DNA from: Wohlfahrtiimonas larvae
Lineage (GTDB): Bacteria > Pseudomonadota > Gammaproteobacteria > Cardiobacteriales > Wohlfahrtiimonadaceae
Length of the DNA stretch: 64,000 nt
Assembly: GCF_039543665.1 (NCBI RefSeq)
Contig: NZ_BAABKE010000006.1
Location: 1 to 64,000 of the forward strand
Direction of reading: 5' to 3'
Positions 1-8,736 of the stretch are shown piece by piece. The notes under the pieces were generated by a model. That model was not told the DNA's origin. It worked only from the letters and a program-made list of their open reading frames with translations, and did no database searches. The position numbers and the translations under genes were made by a program. Positions within the stretch are counted from its first letter, which is position 1; each line of letters starts with the position of its first letter.

Positions 1-103
1 AAAACCAACCCGAAAACCGAATCAATTTACCGCTTACTAAAACCACCGAAACCTTTGAAAAGAGCTCTAAACTCACCGCTTCAAGCAGTGCCTCGTTCAG
101 AAG
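1..103 (-). other. Leader of a leftward stable-RNA (probably rRNA) operon, truncated
   Basis: No open reading frame is convincing here. Read leftward, this is the transcribed leader downstream of the promoter at 112-139. It contains two small hairpins (CCTC/GAGG, then CACTGC/GCGGTG) and a boxA-like AGCTCTTTTC on the minus strand at about 57-66, resembling the rRNA antitermination boxA core GCTCTTT. That combination is typical of rrn leaders, but no 16S sequence lies inside the window, so the rRNA assignment is inference. Confidence 0.45.
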
Positions 104-111
104 AGGTGCTC

Positions 112-139
112 ATTATAGACCAGAATCCTATCCTGTCAA
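112..139 (-). promoter_or_regulatory. Strong sigma70 promoter firing leftward
   Basis: On the minus strand a perfect -35 TTGACA (134-139) is followed by a 16-base spacer and a perfect -10 TATAAT (112-117), then a GAGCACC discriminator, so transcription should start near 105. The sequence further upstream (about 170-260) is very A/T-rich, like an UP element. Nothing coding lies between here and tsaB; 140-321 holds only this AT-rich promoter-proximal region. Confidence 0.7.
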
Positions 140-321
140 CACTAACGCATGCCTAAGTTTTGAGCAACCACCAAAAAGAGCGAAACACAAACAATAAAAT
201 CAAATAAAAACAAAAAGATAATAAGCAAAACTTTTTTGAAATTATTTTAAAAAGATGAAAATAGTTATGATTAACTATTGCTGACCACTGAAAACACACA
301 CCATCAAACATTATCCTCTAT

Positions 322-357
322 CAAAAATAAAAGGCCTTCGATTCAATGAAAGGCCTT
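322..357 (-). terminator. Intrinsic terminator after tsaB
   Basis: AAGGCCTT (331-338) pairs with AAGGCCTT (350-357) around a short loop. On the minus strand the hairpin is followed by TTTTATTTTT, giving a standard terminator 28 bases beyond the tsaB stop. Confidence 0.75.
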
Positions 358-384
358 ATAGATATATACATTAGAAAAGAATAA

Positions 385-1092
385 TCATGACTCTTTCTTT
401 AATGCTTTTTGTTCCTCTATTGTTAAGGCAATATTATTGCGAAGATAAATAGGCGAAACCTGATCTGCGTCCAAAGCCATACCATCCTCAAAGTCATCTA
501 TTGCTAGCAATGCAATATCACCAGCTCTTGGATAAACATTCTTTTCAATAAATTCTGGTTTCAATGCTTCAACCCAATTAGGTACAACATTCCAACCATC
601 ACCAGCACCAACAATATTTGCTAAACCAACAATGCCCGCAAAGTTAGGGATCTCCTGAATATTTGTCACTTGTTCAGGCAAAACCGTCATCACTTCTTTA
701 TCTTCTAAGCGATAAACACCCCAATAAACTTCTTTCATTTTGGCATCTAGCATTACTAATACAGTACGCTCAGGATGAGTATCTAAAACTTGCTGCGCCA
801 TTGCCTTCAATGTAGAAACAGGTACAACAGGAATATCTAAACCTGCCCCCATGCCTTGTACAAAAGCACAAGCAACACGCAAACCAGCAAAACTTCCAGG
901 ACCTGCACCAAATGCCAATCCTGTTAAGTCATTAACATCAATTTCAGCAGCTTTCATTACTTCATCAACCATTGGCTTTAATAACTCAATATGTTTACGA
1001 GGCGCAACCAAGTATCGTTCGATGAGTTCACCATCTAAATACAGTGCTGCCGAACAAGCTTCTGTAGATGTATCTATTGCTAAAATTTTCAC
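385..1092 (-). CDS. tsaB: TsaB, tRNA t6A biosynthesis scaffold protein
   Basis: TsaB partners with TsaD, TsaE and TsaC to make N6-threonylcarbamoyladenosine at position 37 of ANN-decoding tRNAs. It is an inactive ASKHA-fold paralogue of TsaD. The 235-residue length is normal for the family. The N-terminal ILAIDTST strand and the signature GAGPGSFAGLR (residues 62-72) are diagnostic. The start is GTG and overlaps the TGA stop of the upstream zinc-binding gene (GTGA), so the two are translationally coupled. A terminator follows directly. None of the other tsa genes is in the window. Confidence 0.95.
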   Translation of the reverse strand: MKILAIDTSTEACSAALYLDGELIERYLVAPRKHIELLKPMVDEVMKAAEIDVNDLTGLAFGAGPGSFAGLRVACAFVQGMGAGLDIPVVPVSTLKAMAQQVLDTHPERTVLVMLDAKMKEVYWGVYRLEDKEVMTVLPEQVTNIQEIPNFAGIVGLANIVGAGDGWNVVPNWVEALKPEFIEKNVYPRAGDIALLAIDDFEDGMALDADQVSPIYLRNNIALTIEEQKALKKES

Positions 1093-1265
1093 GCCTGCTC
1101 ATCCATAGTGTAAATATCACCACAATATGGGCATGTCACAGAACCATTCTCATTCAGCGCTAAATAAACTCTTGGATGCAAATTCCAAACATCAACATTT
1201 TCAGGTGGACAGCAAACAATCACTTCTCTATCTTCTACTTTGTGAGTAACAGGATGAGCATTCAT
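1089..1265 (-). CDS. Small zinc-finger (zf-CHCC, NDUFS6-like) protein
   Basis: This 58-residue protein has Cys18-Cys19, His30 and a CPYC pair (Cys45, Cys48), matching the zf-CHCC family (PF10276) related to the zinc-binding complex I accessory subunit NDUFS6. Bacterial members are common but poorly characterised. The start ATG at 1263-1265 has a second in-frame option nowhere near as good. The gene ends in a GTGA overlap with tsaB. A role in complex I is tempting because nuo genes lie 29 kb away, but that link is only family-level inference. Confidence 0.85.
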   Translation of the reverse strand: MNAHPVTHKVEDREVIVCCPPENVDVWNLHPRVYLALNENGSVTCPYCGDIYTMDEQA

Positions 1266-1290
1266 TAAATTTTCCCTCTACTAATTTGAA

Positions 1291-2958
1291 TTAACGAGAA
1301 ATCGGTTTATATTTCAAACGGTGTGGTTGATCAGCATCCATTCCTAAACGACGTTTACGATCAACTTCATAATCTGCATAGTTACCTTGGAACCACTCTA
1401 CATGTGAGTTACCTTCAAATGCCAAAATATGAGTTGCTACACGATCCAAGAACCAACGGTCATGCGAAATCACAACAACACAGCCTGCAAATGCTAAAAT
1501 TGCATCTTCCAAAGCACGTAGTGTTTCAACATCTAAGTCATTCGTTGGTTCATCCAGCAAGATTACATTACCGCCTGAACGAAGTACTTTTGCTAAATGG
1601 ACACGGTTACGCTCACCACCTGACAAATCTTTGATAAATTTCTGTTGATCTGAACCTTTAAAGTTAAAGCGACCACAATATGCACGTGATGGAATTTCAT
1701 AAGTACCTACACGAATAATATCTTGTCCTTCAGAAATCTCTTCCCAAACAGTTTTACTACCATCCAAAGTGTCACGACTTTGATCAACATACGCTAATTT
1801 TACAGTATCACCAACACGGAACGTCCCTTGATCTGGCTCCAAATGACCTGTCATCAACTTAAATAGTGTTGATTTACCTGCACCGTTTGGACCAATTACG
1901 CCAACAATACCACCCCGCGGTAAATTAAAACTCAAATTTTCATACAACAGTTTATCACCAAATGCTTTGGCAACATCTGTTGCTTCAATCACAAGCTCAC
2001 CTAAACGTGGGCCTGCTGGAATATAAATTTCCATTGTTTCGTTACGTTTTTGGAATTCTTGGCTTTCCAACTCTTCAAAGCGCTGAATACGTGCTTTAGA
2101 TTTAGCTTGACGACCTTTAGCATTTTGACGAACCCATTCCAACTCTTGTTTTAATGTTTTCGCAAATGCTTCTTCTTGTTTCTGCTCAGTTTCTAAACGT
2201 TTATTTTTTTGCTCTAACCAGTTAGAGTAGTTACCTTCCCATGGAATACCGTGTCCACGATCGAGCTCTAAAATCCAACCTGCCACGTTATCCAAGAAGT
2301 AACGGTCATGCGTTACTGCAACAACTGTACCAGGATAATCGTGTAAGAAACGCTCCAACCATGCAACTGATTCAGCATCCAAGTGGTTCGTAGGTTCGTC
2401 TAATAACAACATATCAGGCTTAGACAATAATAGTTTACACAAAGCAACACGACGTTTTTCACCACCAGATAAGACTTTAACATCTGCATCCATTGGCGGT
2501 AAGCGCAAAGCATCTGCTGCGATTTCTAATTGACGATCCAAGGCATGACCATCAACTGTACTCAAGAAAGATTCCAATTCAGCTTGCTTAGAAGCCAATG
2601 CATCAAAATCTGCATCAGGTTCAGCGTATGCAGCATATACTTTATCTAACTCTGCCAATGCTTCTTTAATTGGGCCCAAGGCTTGTTCTAAATTACCACG
2701 AACATCTAAAGTTTCATCTAATTGTGGCTCCTGAGCTAAGTAACCAATTTTAATACCAGTTTGAGCACGAGCTTCACCTTGAATCTCTTTATCAACACCT
2801 GCCATAATTTTTAGCAGCGTCGACTTACCCGCACCATTTAAACCCAAAATACCGATTTTCGCTCCTGGGAAAAAAGAGAGTGAAATATTCTTCAAGATTT
2901 CCCTTTTTGGTGGAACGATCTTGCTTACTCGGTTCATAGTATAGATAAACTGCGCCAT
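1291..2958 (-). CDS. ettA: EttA, energy-dependent translational throttle (ABC-F ATPase)
   Basis: EttA binds the ribosomal E site and couples cellular ATP/ADP to the first steps of elongation. The 555-residue protein has two ABC domains. Walker A motifs are GLNGAGKST (residues 38-46) and GPNGAGKST; signatures are LSGGEKRR and LSGGERNR; the charged interdomain linker typical of ABC-F proteins lies between. No membrane segment is present, as expected. I take the ATG at 2956-2958 (MAQFIYTMNRV, the canonical EttA N-terminus), preceded by AAGGAAT, rather than an in-frame start 42 bases upstream. Confidence 0.95.
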   Translation of the reverse strand: MAQFIYTMNRVSKIVPPKREILKNISLSFFPGAKIGILGLNGAGKSTLLKIMAGVDKEIQGEARAQTGIKIGYLAQEPQLDETLDVRGNLEQALGPIKEALAELDKVYAAYAEPDADFDALASKQAELESFLSTVDGHALDRQLEIAADALRLPPMDADVKVLSGGEKRRVALCKLLLSKPDMLLLDEPTNHLDAESVAWLERFLHDYPGTVVAVTHDRYFLDNVAGWILELDRGHGIPWEGNYSNWLEQKNKRLETEQKQEEAFAKTLKQELEWVRQNAKGRQAKSKARIQRFEELESQEFQKRNETMEIYIPAGPRLGELVIEATDVAKAFGDKLLYENLSFNLPRGGIVGVIGPNGAGKSTLFKLMTGHLEPDQGTFRVGDTVKLAYVDQSRDTLDGSKTVWEEISEGQDIIRVGTYEIPSRAYCGRFNFKGSDQQKFIKDLSGGERNRVHLAKVLRSGGNVILLDEPTNDLDVETLRALEDAILAFAGCVVVISHDRWFLDRVATHILAFEGNSHVEWFQGNYADYEVDRKRRLGMDADQPHRLKYKPISR

Positions 2959-3117
2959 ACTGATTATATTCCTTAGTATTAAGATGAAAAATGAAGTCAT
3001 TTTACCCTATTCGATTTGAAAACGCTTGTTTTCGATTACAAATCTCAAATCTCCCTCTATTCTCAACAATTCCAAGGTTTACATTCCTCATTATTCCAAG
3101 TTTAACATGGCTATTTA

Positions 3118-3147
3118 TTGGGAAAAATGATAAAAGTAAACTATATA
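3118..3147 (+). promoter_or_regulatory. Possible promoter of the RbbA exporter operon
   Basis: TTGGGA (3118-3123) and TATATA (3142-3147), 18 bases apart, stand about 50 bases before the chosen start of the HlyD-type gene. TATAAT also occurs at 3144-3149 with a less favourable spacing. The rest of the ettA/yhiI gap (2959-3199) is AT-rich and shows nothing else I can name. Confidence 0.4.
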
Positions 3148-3199
3148 ATTTATGAAAAACATTTTAATAATCACTGATTTGAATTTTAGAGGTGCATTT

Positions 3200-4294
3200 A
3201 TGAACTCGCCACATAATAACAAGGCTAAAACCGGCATTATCATAGCCGCAATTGCTATCATTGCAGGCATTGGTTGGTATTTTACTCGCGATAATTTAGA
3301 AGGTATTACCGTCAGCAATGGTCGTATAGAAGTCACACCTTTAGATATTTCAACTAAACTTCCTGGCCGCATTGATACCATTTTAGCTGATGAAGGTGAT
3401 TATGTAGATAAGGGCCAAGTACTTGCCATCATGCAATTAGATTCTTTAGAAGCACAACTCAATGAAGCAAAAGCCTATCATCAACAAGCTATTCACCAAG
3501 CTAATAGTGCTAAATCTATCATCGCAGCAAGAGAAAGTGATAAAGCGGCTGCGCAATCTGCAGTTTCAGCTAAAGAAAGCCAACTATATGCTGCTGATCG
3601 AAAATTCCAAAGAATCAAAACACTAACAGCTAAAGGTGCAGCTACAGAACAAGATTTGGATGATCAGGAAGCATATACCAAAGTTTTACACGCAGAGATA
3701 GAAACGGCAGAAGCTAAAGTACAAGCCGCCCAAGCAGCAATCGATGCAGCAAAAGCTCAGCATATTGCAACTGAATCTCAAGTCATAGCAGCTCAGGCAA
3801 CCATTGATCGAATTCAAGCTGATATTAAAGATGCAAACTTAATTGCCCCTGTTAAAGGCAGAATCCAATATAGAATTGCAGAGCCTGGTGAAGTCTTGGG
3901 AGCTGGAGGTAAAGTTTTAAACTTATTAGATCTATCCAAAGTTCACATGACATTTTTCCTGCCCACGCAAGCAATAACAGGACTCGTAGCAGGTGAAAAA
4001 GATGGCTCTGAAGTTCGCATTATTTTAGATGGCGCACCTGATTATGTCATTCCTGCACGCATCACTTTCATCTCAGCAGAAGCACAATTTACACCCAAAA
4101 CAGTACAAACTGAAGATGAACGTCAAAAACTAATGTACCGCGTGAAAGCAAAATTTGATCCTGCTTTATTAGAAAAATATCAAAAATATATTAAAACTGG
4201 TGTCACAGGTGAAGCTTACATCAAAACAGACAAAGATATGGCATGGCCAAATCGTTTTGATATTAAATTACTGGAAGATCCTTCTGCTGAATAA
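3200..4294 (+). CDS. yhiI: YhiI-like HlyD-family periplasmic adaptor of the RbbA exporter
   Basis: This membrane-fusion protein of 364 residues has an N-terminal membrane anchor (about residues 10-27), a biotinyl-lipoyl-like half-motif around the GRIDTILADEGDYV stretch, a long alanine/glutamine-rich coiled-coil hairpin (about 90-220) and the second lipoyl half at LIAPVKGRIQ. In E. coli the same order yhiI-rbbA-yhhJ is found, which supports the name. It should bridge the inner-membrane ABC pump to an outer-membrane channel; no outer-membrane factor is in the window. The start at 3200 has AGAGGTG just upstream; an in-frame ATG at 3152 lacks one. Confidence 0.88.
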   Translation: MNSPHNNKAKTGIIIAAIAIIAGIGWYFTRDNLEGITVSNGRIEVTPLDISTKLPGRIDTILADEGDYVDKGQVLAIMQLDSLEAQLNEAKAYHQQAIHQANSAKSIIAARESDKAAAQSAVSAKESQLYAADRKFQRIKTLTAKGAATEQDLDDQEAYTKVLHAEIETAEAKVQAAQAAIDAAKAQHIATESQVIAAQATIDRIQADIKDANLIAPVKGRIQYRIAEPGEVLGAGGKVLNLLDLSKVHMTFFLPTQAITGLVAGEKDGSEVRIILDGAPDYVIPARITFISAEAQFTPKTVQTEDERQKLMYRVKAKFDPALLEKYQKYIKTGVTGEAYIKTDKDMAWPNRFDIKLLEDPSAE

Positions 4295-4312
4295 CGAACG
4301 GAAGGAGATCAC

Positions 4313-7045
4313 ATGAAACATCAATTCGTTGTATCTATCAGCGATCTTTCACTCAAATACGGTGAAATCAAAGCACTTGATTATTTATCCATTAATATTC
4401 CCACAAATATTGTTGTGGGTTTGATTGGCCCTGATGGCGTTGGAAAGTCCAGCCTATTATCATTAATATCTGGTGCTCGTGCGATTCAATCAGGTGAAGT
4501 TATCGTACTCAATGGTAATATGCGTGAAAAATCTGTGCGTGATGAAATTTGTCCACGTATTGCCTATATGCCTCAGGGATTAGGAAAAAATCTATACCCA
4601 ACATTATCTGTTGAAGAAAATCTACAATTCTTTGGTCGTTTGTTTGGTCATGATGAATATGAACGTAGGCAACGCATCGATAACCTCACTAAAAGCACAG
4701 GTTTATATCCATTCTTAGATCGCCCTGCCGGTAAATTATCTGGCGGTATGAAGCAAAAATTGGGTTTATGCTGTGCTTTGATTCATGATCCTGATCTTTT
4801 AATTTTGGATGAACCCACCACAGGCGTTGATCCATTAGCCCGTGCACAATTTTGGGATTTGATTGATCGCATTCGTGTAGAGCGCCCACAAATGAGCGTA
4901 ATCGTCGCGACAGCTTATATGGATGAAGCAGAACGATTTGATTGGCTGATTGCTATGGATGATGGCAAAATTTTAGATACAGGCACACCCAAAGAGCTCT
5001 TACAAAAAACCGATAGTGATAATTTAGAAAGTGCTTTCATCAAATTATTACCCAAAGAAAAGCGTGAAAACTTTGAGCCTGTAACAGTACCCCCCTTACA
5101 TTTAGATCAAAACTCATCCATTGCTATCAAAGCTGAAGGCTTAACTATGCGCTTTGGTAATTTCACTGCTGTAGATAATGTCAGCTTTGAAATCCATAAA
5201 GGTGAAATCTTTGGATTCTTAGGCTCTAACGGTTGTGGTAAATCCACCACGATGAAAATGCTCACAGGTTTATTGCCTGCAACTGAAGGCCAAGCTTGGC
5301 TTTTTGGTAAAGAGATTAATCCCAAAGATTTGGATACACGCCGCCGCGTTGGCTATATGTCCCAAGCATTCTCTTTGTATAGTGAATTAACGGTATTACA
5401 AAACTTAGAATTACACGCACGTTTATTCCATGTGCCTGAAAATGAAATCAATGCGCGCGTCAATGAAATGGTTGCACGCTTTGAATTGAAAGATGTATTA
5501 CACGCTTTACCGGATGATATTCCACTCGGTATGCGCCAACGGTTATCTTTAGCAGTTGCCATGGTGCATAAACCTGAATTGTTAATTTTGGATGAGCCAA
5601 CATCAGGTGTTGATCCTGTTGCTCGTGATAATTTTTGGCGGTTATTGATTGATTTATCCCGTAATGATGGTGTAACTATCTTTATTTCTACACACTTTAT
5701 GAATGAGGCATTACGCTGCGACAGAATGTCCATGATGCATGCAGGTAAAGTGTTAGATAGTGACACGCCACAAAGTTTAATCTTAAAACAAGAAACAAAT
5801 ACTTTAGAAGAAGCATTCATTAAATACTTAATCGATGCGGGTGCAGGTACAGATGATGAAGATCAGCCTAAATCCCTCACACAAGGTAATCCAGTACATA
5901 CTTCAACAGAGCATTTTCAACGTTTCAGTTGGCAAAGATTACTCAGCTACACATGGCGAGAAGCTCTCGAATTAAAACGTGATCCCATTCGGGCAACTCT
6001 AGCCTTACTTGGCTCAATTATTCTAATGTTTGCGATTGGCTTCGGTGTAACATTGGATGTTGAAGATTTACCTTATGCCATTTTTGATCGCGACCAAACA
6101 ACATTAAGCCAAAATTATGCCAATGATATTTCAGGTTCCCGATATTTTATAGAGAAACCACCTATTCATAACTATGAAGAGCTAGATAGGCGTATGCAAA
6201 GCGGTGATATTGCTTTAGCAATCGAAATACCTGGTAATTTTGCTCGAGATATCGCCAAAGGCACACCCACTACTATTGGTGTATGGGTTGATGGTGCAAT
6301 GCCCAAACGCGCTGAAACCATTCGCGGTTACGTGCAAGGTTTACATCAAGGTTGGTTAACTAGTATGGCAAAATACGAATATGGTGTCGATCTACAACCA
6401 AGTTATAACGTCGAAATGCGTTACCGTTATAACCCTGATGTTAAGAGCATTCAAGCCATTGTTCCTGCAATTATCCCTATATTGCTTTTACTCATTCCAT
6501 CCATGTTAACTGCATTATCGGTGGTTCGAGAAAAAGAGATGGGCTCTATTATCAATTTATATGTGACACCAGTGACTAAGTTAGAATTTTTACTAGGTAA
6601 ACAAATTCCTTATGTTGCAATTTCAATGCTCAATTATATATTGATGGTTATTCTTGCCATTTACTTTTTTGGCGTCCCTATGAAAGGCAGCTTCTTAGCA
6701 CTATCACTCGTAACATTACTGTTCTGTATCTTCTCAACAGGCTTTGGCTTATTAGCATCGACACTCACTAATAGCCAAATTGGTGCGATCTTCTTTACAG
6801 TCATTCTTACGTTGATTCCTGCTGTACAATTTTCAGGCTTAATCAATCCTGTGTCATCCCTGGAAGGTTTTGGCGCTATTGTTGGTCAAATTTACCCAAC
6901 CTCCCATATGCTCACTGCAACTCGAGGTGTCTTTAGCAAAGCTCTACATCTTAATTCACTCACCCATGAGCTGATGGTTTTAATGATCGTTGTGCCCATC
7001 ATTATTATAACGAGCGTTACCTTACTGAAGAAGCAGGAGGCATAA
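4313..7045 (+). CDS. rbbA: RbbA-type ABC transporter: two ATPase domains fused to an ABC-2 permease
   Basis: The 910 residues match E. coli RbbA (about 911) in length and layout. The first ABC domain carries GPDGVGKSS (residues 40-48) and LSGGMKQK; the second carries GSNGCGKST and the atypical signature LPLGMRQR also seen in RbbA. The C-terminal third has one membrane segment near 560-585 and a cluster of five or so at 720-905, an ABC-2 permease with a large external loop. E. coli RbbA was reported as a ribosome-associated ATPase, but the permease domain and flanking adaptor and permease genes argue for an exporter. AAGGAGA precedes the start and yhhJ follows after one base. Confidence 0.92.
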   Translation: MKHQFVVSISDLSLKYGEIKALDYLSINIPTNIVVGLIGPDGVGKSSLLSLISGARAIQSGEVIVLNGNMREKSVRDEICPRIAYMPQGLGKNLYPTLSVEENLQFFGRLFGHDEYERRQRIDNLTKSTGLYPFLDRPAGKLSGGMKQKLGLCCALIHDPDLLILDEPTTGVDPLARAQFWDLIDRIRVERPQMSVIVATAYMDEAERFDWLIAMDDGKILDTGTPKELLQKTDSDNLESAFIKLLPKEKRENFEPVTVPPLHLDQNSSIAIKAEGLTMRFGNFTAVDNVSFEIHKGEIFGFLGSNGCGKSTTMKMLTGLLPATEGQAWLFGKEINPKDLDTRRRVGYMSQAFSLYSELTVLQNLELHARLFHVPENEINARVNEMVARFELKDVLHALPDDIPLGMRQRLSLAVAMVHKPELLILDEPTSGVDPVARDNFWRLLIDLSRNDGVTIFISTHFMNEALRCDRMSMMHAGKVLDSDTPQSLILKQETNTLEEAFIKYLIDAGAGTDDEDQPKSLTQGNPVHTSTEHFQRFSWQRLLSYTWREALELKRDPIRATLALLGSIILMFAIGFGVTLDVEDLPYAIFDRDQTTLSQNYANDISGSRYFIEKPPIHNYEELDRRMQSGDIALAIEIPGNFARDIAKGTPTTIGVWVDGAMPKRAETIRGYVQGLHQGWLTSMAKYEYGVDLQPSYNVEMRYRYNPDVKSIQAIVPAIIPILLLLIPSMLTALSVVREKEMGSIINLYVTPVTKLEFLLGKQIPYVAISMLNYILMVILAIYFFGVPMKGSFLALSLVTLLFCIFSTGFGLLASTLTNSQIGAIFFTVILTLIPAVQFSGLINPVSSLEGFGAIVGQIYPTSHMLTATRGVFSKALHLNSLTHELMVLMIVVPIIIITSVTLLKKQEA

Positions 7046-7046
7046 A

Positions 7047-8177
7047 ATGAAAATTCAAAAGACTGCCAATATTTACCACTTGGGTATCAAAGAATTATGG
7101 AGTTTAATTCGTGATCCTATTTTATTAGTCTTAATCGTTTTTGCATTCACTGGCATGGTTTATACGGCCGCAACAGCAATGCCCGATGGTTTAAAAAATG
7201 CATCCATTGTCTTTGTAGATGAAGATCGTTCAACATTATCTAACCGTATTAAAACGGCTTTTTATCCTCCTGAATTCACAAACCCACAAGATATTAGCAT
7301 CAATGAAATGGATCGAGGGCTTGATAAAGGTGATTATACCTTTGTGGTTAATATTCCACCTTATTTTCAAAAAGATGTCATGGCCGGAAAGCAACCCTCC
7401 ATACAATTAAACATTGATGCCACAAGGATGTCACAAGCCTTCACAGGTAATATGATTGTAAATCAAATTATCAACGGTGAAGTGAATGAGTTTTTAGATA
7501 GAGCTCGGCTCCCTATAGAATATCCTGTTAAGATTGAAGAACGCATGCGTTTCAATCCGAACTTAACAGCATCTTGGTTTGGCGCTCTCATTGAAGTCAT
7601 TAATTTAATTACCTTATTGGCAATTGTTTTAACAGGCGCGGCACTCATTAGAGAACAAGAAAAAGGTACTGTTGAACACCTTCTTGTTATGCCTCTCACG
7701 CCATTTGAAATTATGCTATCAAAAATTTGGTCAATGGGAATAGTAGTTTTGATCTCAGCAACATTATCACTCATATTTATTGTTAAAGGCGCACTGAGTA
7801 TTCCCATTATTGGATCAATTCCGCTATTTTTATTAGGTTCTATACTACATTTATTTGCCATCAGTTCTATCGGAATCTATTTAGCTACTATTGCCCGAAA
7901 CATGCCGCAATTTGGCATGCTAATGCTTTTAGTTTTAATTCCCTTACAAATGCTATCTGGCGGAATGACACCACGAGAAAGTATGCCTGAAATTATTCAA
8001 AACATTATGTTGATCGCACCTACAACCCATTTTATAGAATTAAGTAAAGCCATCCTATTTAAAGATGCTGGTTTTACAATTGTTTGGCAACAGTTTATGA
8101 TGCTGCTTCTCATTGGCATCGTGTTTTTCTACTTTGCGCATCAGCGTTTTCGATCTACAATTAGCAAAATGGCTTAA
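7047..8177 (+). CDS. yhhJ: YhhJ-like ABC-2 permease, second membrane subunit
   Basis: This 376-residue ABC-2 type permease has one N-terminal membrane helix (about residues 20-43), a roughly 130-residue extracytoplasmic region, and about five C-terminal helices from residue 175 on. The motif REQEKGTVEHLLVMPLTPFE is the standard coupling region of this family. It should pair with the permease half of RbbA as the second transmembrane subunit. AGGAGG lies seven bases before its ATG, and its start follows the rbbA stop after one base, so expression is tightly coupled. The transported substrate cannot be read from sequence. Confidence 0.9.
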   Translation: MKIQKTANIYHLGIKELWSLIRDPILLVLIVFAFTGMVYTAATAMPDGLKNASIVFVDEDRSTLSNRIKTAFYPPEFTNPQDISINEMDRGLDKGDYTFVVNIPPYFQKDVMAGKQPSIQLNIDATRMSQAFTGNMIVNQIINGEVNEFLDRARLPIEYPVKIEERMRFNPNLTASWFGALIEVINLITLLAIVLTGAALIREQEKGTVEHLLVMPLTPFEIMLSKIWSMGIVVLISATLSLIFIVKGALSIPIIGSIPLFLLGSILHLFAISSIGIYLATIARNMPQFGMLMLLVLIPLQMLSGGMTPRESMPEIIQNIMLIAPTTHFIELSKAILFKDAGFTIVWQQFMMLLLIGIVFFYFAHQRFRSTISKMA

Positions 8178-8200
8178 CTGAAAATTATAAGAGGAACTCA

Positions 8201-8683
8201 ATGATTCACCCCACTCCAATAACTCATACGATATCTTCGCCCGTAGATCTCTTGAAGATTATTCAGCAAATTGAGCTATCATCTAATCACCATCTATTTT
8301 ATTTAGGTTTGCACAGCCCATATGATGTTGCTAATTGCAGCCCAAAAACTGCATTAGATGTTTCTCGTAATCCACTCATTGCTCTATTTTTTGCTTGTAT
8401 CGATAACAGCCCACACAATGGGGAAATTATTATTTATCATATTCCTAAACAAAAAATTAGCCGCGCATTGATGGGCTATGATAATGATATTTTGGTTCGC
8501 ACAGAACGTGGCACGTTTATCTTTGTAAATGATCAACAACATGAAGCAAGCTTGCTTGCAAAAGATAAGATAAATCAAGCGCCGATTGAAATTATTGTAA
8601 ATAAAGATGCCAAACAAGCTATTATTCTTGAGCTGGAGAAATTAGGTGTATCAATGATTACACTCTATCCAGAAATGGCTTAA
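8201..8683 (+). CDS. Minimal FRG-domain protein, function unknown
   Basis: The 160-residue soluble protein shows hallmarks of the FRG domain (PF08867): LDVSRNPLIALFFA (residues 52-65, family pattern LLDxTxNPLxALFFA), RTERGTFIF (100-108, family RxxxQxGxF) and a C-terminal LGVSMITLYPEM (148-159, family GIxxxTLFPDL). The N-terminal FRGQ segment that names the family is not visible; the protein starts at about the middle of a usual FRG domain, so this is a shortened form. It follows yhhJ by 23 bases with its own AGAGGA site and precedes the terminator, so it belongs to the exporter operon. FRG proteins occur in phage and defence contexts but have no settled biochemical role. Confidence 0.7.
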   Translation: MIHPTPITHTISSPVDLLKIIQQIELSSNHHLFYLGLHSPYDVANCSPKTALDVSRNPLIALFFACIDNSPHNGEIIIYHIPKQKISRALMGYDNDILVRTERGTFIFVNDQQHEASLLAKDKINQAPIEIIVNKDAKQAIILELEKLGVSMITLYPEMA

Positions 8684-8686
8684 AAC

Positions 8687-8712
8687 AAAAACTCTGCTTT
8701 TGCAGAGTTTTT
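8687..8712. terminator. Bidirectional intrinsic terminator
   Basis: The stem ACTCTGC (8691-8697) / GCAGAGT (8702-8708) has a TTTT loop and is flanked by an A-run on the left and a T-run on the right. It serves the exporter operon rightward and the convergent autotransporter gene leftward. Confidence 0.88.
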
Positions 8713-8736
8713 ATATAATAGTACTTAATATTCAAA

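Noticed and set aside
3152..3199. Upstream in-frame ATG for the HlyD-type gene
   Set aside because: No ribosome site, and the added residues have no family match; ATG at 3200 has AGAGGTG.
5353..5820. Minus-strand reading frame inside rbbA
   Set aside because: Lies within a conserved ABC domain on the other strand; no recognisable protein. The same holds for the other long antisense frames in nuo, glyS and similar genes.
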